Positions 12,336 to 13,377 of a DNA stretch of 13,377 bases are shown here, one piece after another. Numbering within the stretch: position 1 is the first letter of the stretch; the number at the start of each line of letters is the position of its first letter. The notes beneath the pieces are model-generated. The model was given only the letters and a program-made list of their open reading frames with translations, was not told where the DNA came from and did not search any database. The translations under genes were made by a program, and so were the position numbers. The stretch comes from DATEUP01 sp035283065 (lineage in GTDB: Archaea; Thermoplasmatota; DTKX01; DATEUP01): assembly GCA_035283065.1 (NCBI GenBank), contig DATEUP010000090.1, positions 1 to 13,377 on the forward strand, in the 5' to 3' direction.

Positions 12336-12368
12336 ATGCAGCCTACACTAGGGAGTGCGGAAAAGTGA
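12336..12368 (+). CDS. Possible 10-residue upstream ORF overlapping the gyrB start
   Basis: ATG at 12336 opens MQPTLGSAEK and ends in TGA at 12366-12368, which overlaps the gyrB GTG as GTGA. It lies within the predicted leader and includes gyrB's ribosome site (GGGAG at 12351-12355). It has no clear ribosome site of its own and may be chance. Confidence 0.15.
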   Translation: MQPTLGSAEK

Positions 12369-13377
12369 GTGCAAGCAGTGAATACTCCGCCGAATCGATC
12401 CAAGTCCTCGAAGGGCTCGAGGCGGTCCGAAAGCGGCCCGCCATGTACATCGGGTCGACGGACGCGCGGGGCCTCCACCACCTCGTCTACGAAGTCGTCG
12501 ACAACTCGGTCGACGAGGCGCTCGCGGGGTACTGCTCGGAAATCCGCGTGACGCTGAACGCCGAAGGGTCGGTCACCGTCGAGGACGACGGGCGCGGGAT
12601 CCCCGTCGACACGCACCCGAAGTACGGAAAGCCCGCGGTCGAGATCGTCCTCACGGTCCTCCACTCGGGCGGCAAGTTCGACGACAAGTCCTACAAGGTG
12701 TCCGGCGGGCTCCACGGTGTGGGCGTGTCGGTCGTCAACGCGCTCTCCGAGTGGTTCGAGGTGCGTGTCGCGAGGAACGGCAAGCTGTACAAGCAGCGCT
12801 ACGAGTACGGCGTGCCCACGACACCGCTCGAGGTCGTCGGCACGGCGGATATCACGGGCACGATCCAGCGCTTCAAGCCCGACACGAAGATCCTCGAGAC
12901 GCTGGAGTACTCCTACGACACGCTCCAGAACCGCCTGCGCGAGCTCGCCTTCCTCACGAAGGGCCTTTCGATCACCTTCACGGACGCCCGCGACCCGGCG
13001 AACGTCAAGAAGGAAGTCTTCCACTACGACGGCGGAGTCGTCGCGTTCGTCCAGTGGCTGAACGCGGCCAAGACGCCGCTCTTCCCGCAGGTCGTTTACC
13101 TCAGGACCGCGAACGGCACCCACGAGGTCGAGGCGGCGATCCAGTACTCCGACAGCTACACGGAGAGTGTCTACGCCTACGCGAACAACATCCACACCGT
13201 GGAGGGCGGCACGCACCTCATCGGCTTCCGCCAGGGCCTTACTCGCGCGATCCTCGAGTACGCGAAGAGGCGGAACCTCCTCAAGTCGTCTGAGGTGGGC
13301 ATCGGCGGAGAAGACGTCCGCGAAGGGCTCACGGCGATTCTCTCGGTGCGCCTCAAGAACCCGCAGTTCGAGGGCCA
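12365..13377 (+). CDS. gyrB: DNA gyrase subunit B (5' part, cut by window edge)
   Basis: ATPase subunit of DNA gyrase, which supercoils DNA with GyrA. 337 codons are present and the frame is open at the right edge. The N-terminus EYSAESIQVLEGLEAVRKRP is diagnostic. The GHKL ATP site is intact: EVVDNSVDEALAG (Glu and Asn), EDDGRGIPVDTHP (Asp), and SGGLHGVGVSVVNALSEW. The transducer domain begins with YANNIHTVEGGTHLIGF and continues to the edge (EDVREGLTAILSVRLKNPQFEG). RKRPAMYIGST has Ala where Gly is common. The GTG at 12365 is chosen because it gives the normal N-terminus and has GGGAG about nine bases upstream. gyrB is divergent from nob1 with a long structured 5' region. gyrA often follows in archaea, beyond this window. 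Archaeal gyrase is of bacterial origin (established). Confidence 0.97.
   Translation, partial: MSASSEYSAESIQVLEGLEAVRKRPAMYIGSTDARGLHHLVYEVVDNSVDEALAGYCSEIRVTLNAEGSVTVEDDGRGIPVDTHPKYGKPAVEIVLTVLHSGGKFDDKSYKVSGGLHGVGVSVVNALSEWFEVRVARNGKLYKQRYEYGVPTTPLEVVGTADITGTIQRFKPDTKILETLEYSYDTLQNRLRELAFLTKGLSITFTDARDPANVKKEVFHYDGGVVAFVQWLNAAKTPLFPQVVYLRTANGTHEVEAAIQYSDSYTESVYAYANNIHTVEGGTHLIGFRQGLTRAILEYAKRRNLLKSSEVGIGGEDVREGLTAILSVRLKNPQFEG

Larger units (their letters stand above)
12099..12364. other. Divergent intergenic region between nob1 and gyrB
   Basis: About 265 bases, the longest gap in the window and much richer in A and T than the rest. It holds a TATA box for nob1 (12123-12132), two TATA-like boxes facing gyrB (12211-12220 and 12226-12234), three inverted repeats (12221-12245, 12261-12286, 12304-12317), and short frames just before gyrB. 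The part from 12133 to 12205 is GC-rich with a palindrome GGTTCGAACC at 12195-12204 but no recognisable tRNA. Confidence 0.6.

Noticed and set aside
12212..13216. A 334-residue minus-strand open frame opposite gyrB
   Set aside because: Shadow of gyrB; the plus strand carries all GHKL motifs and the minus frame has no recognisable domain.

Overview
The window reads as chromosomal DNA of a GC-rich archaeon, probably a non-halophilic euryarchaeal lineage such as a high-GC member of Thermoplasmatota (inference). Signs of an archaeon are an archaeal-type tryptophanyl-tRNA synthetase, a Nob1-type PIN/zinc-ribbon endonuclease, a methanogenesis-marker-11-like protein, AT-rich TATA-like boxes about 26-31 bases before several start codons, and likely leaderless or short-leader transcripts with GTG/TTG starts. 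A bacterial-type DNA gyrase B gene fits the Euryarchaeota that carry gyrase. The proteins are basic to neutral rather than strongly acidic, which argues against Haloarchaea. No rRNA, tRNA, CRISPR array, transposase or phage gene was recognised.

Layout. Positions 1-2289 (minus strand) hold a KhtT-like regulatory subunit followed by a KefB/KhtU-like CPA2 antiporter that runs off the left edge. A repeat-rich divergent region (2290-2514) leads into a plus-strand group: a UPF0173 metallo-hydrolase (2515-3201), the marker-11-like protein (3353-4333) and an NhaP-like CPA1 antiporter (4369-5631). A Kup potassium importer (7542-5641, minus) converges on this group. A divergent region with two hairpins separates kup from uppS (7791-8579, plus), a cis-prenyltransferase. 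uppS converges with a minus-strand series transcribed from right to left: nob1 (12098-11478), trpS (11410-10280), a CHAD-domain protein (10253-9363) and a PPK2 polyphosphate kinase (9302-8595). The right end is the 5' part of gyrB (12365 onward), preceded by a long, structured, AT-rich 5' region.

Themes. Four of the proteins in the left half concern monovalent-cation balance: KhtT-like regulator, KhtU-like exporter, NhaP-like exchanger and Kup importer. In both exchangers the position of the usual ion-binding aspartate appears to be asparagine. A second theme is polyphosphate: PPK2 makes or uses polyphosphate and CHAD domains bind it. The rest is housekeeping: ribosome maturation (Nob1), tRNA charging (TrpRS), lipid carrier synthesis (UppS) and DNA topology (GyrB). 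No clearly new multi-gene system was found. The best leads are the Asp-to-Asn changes in both antiporters, the marker-11 homologue without methanogenesis genes in view, the CHAD-PPK2 pair, and the TATA box framed by an inverted repeat upstream of gyrB.
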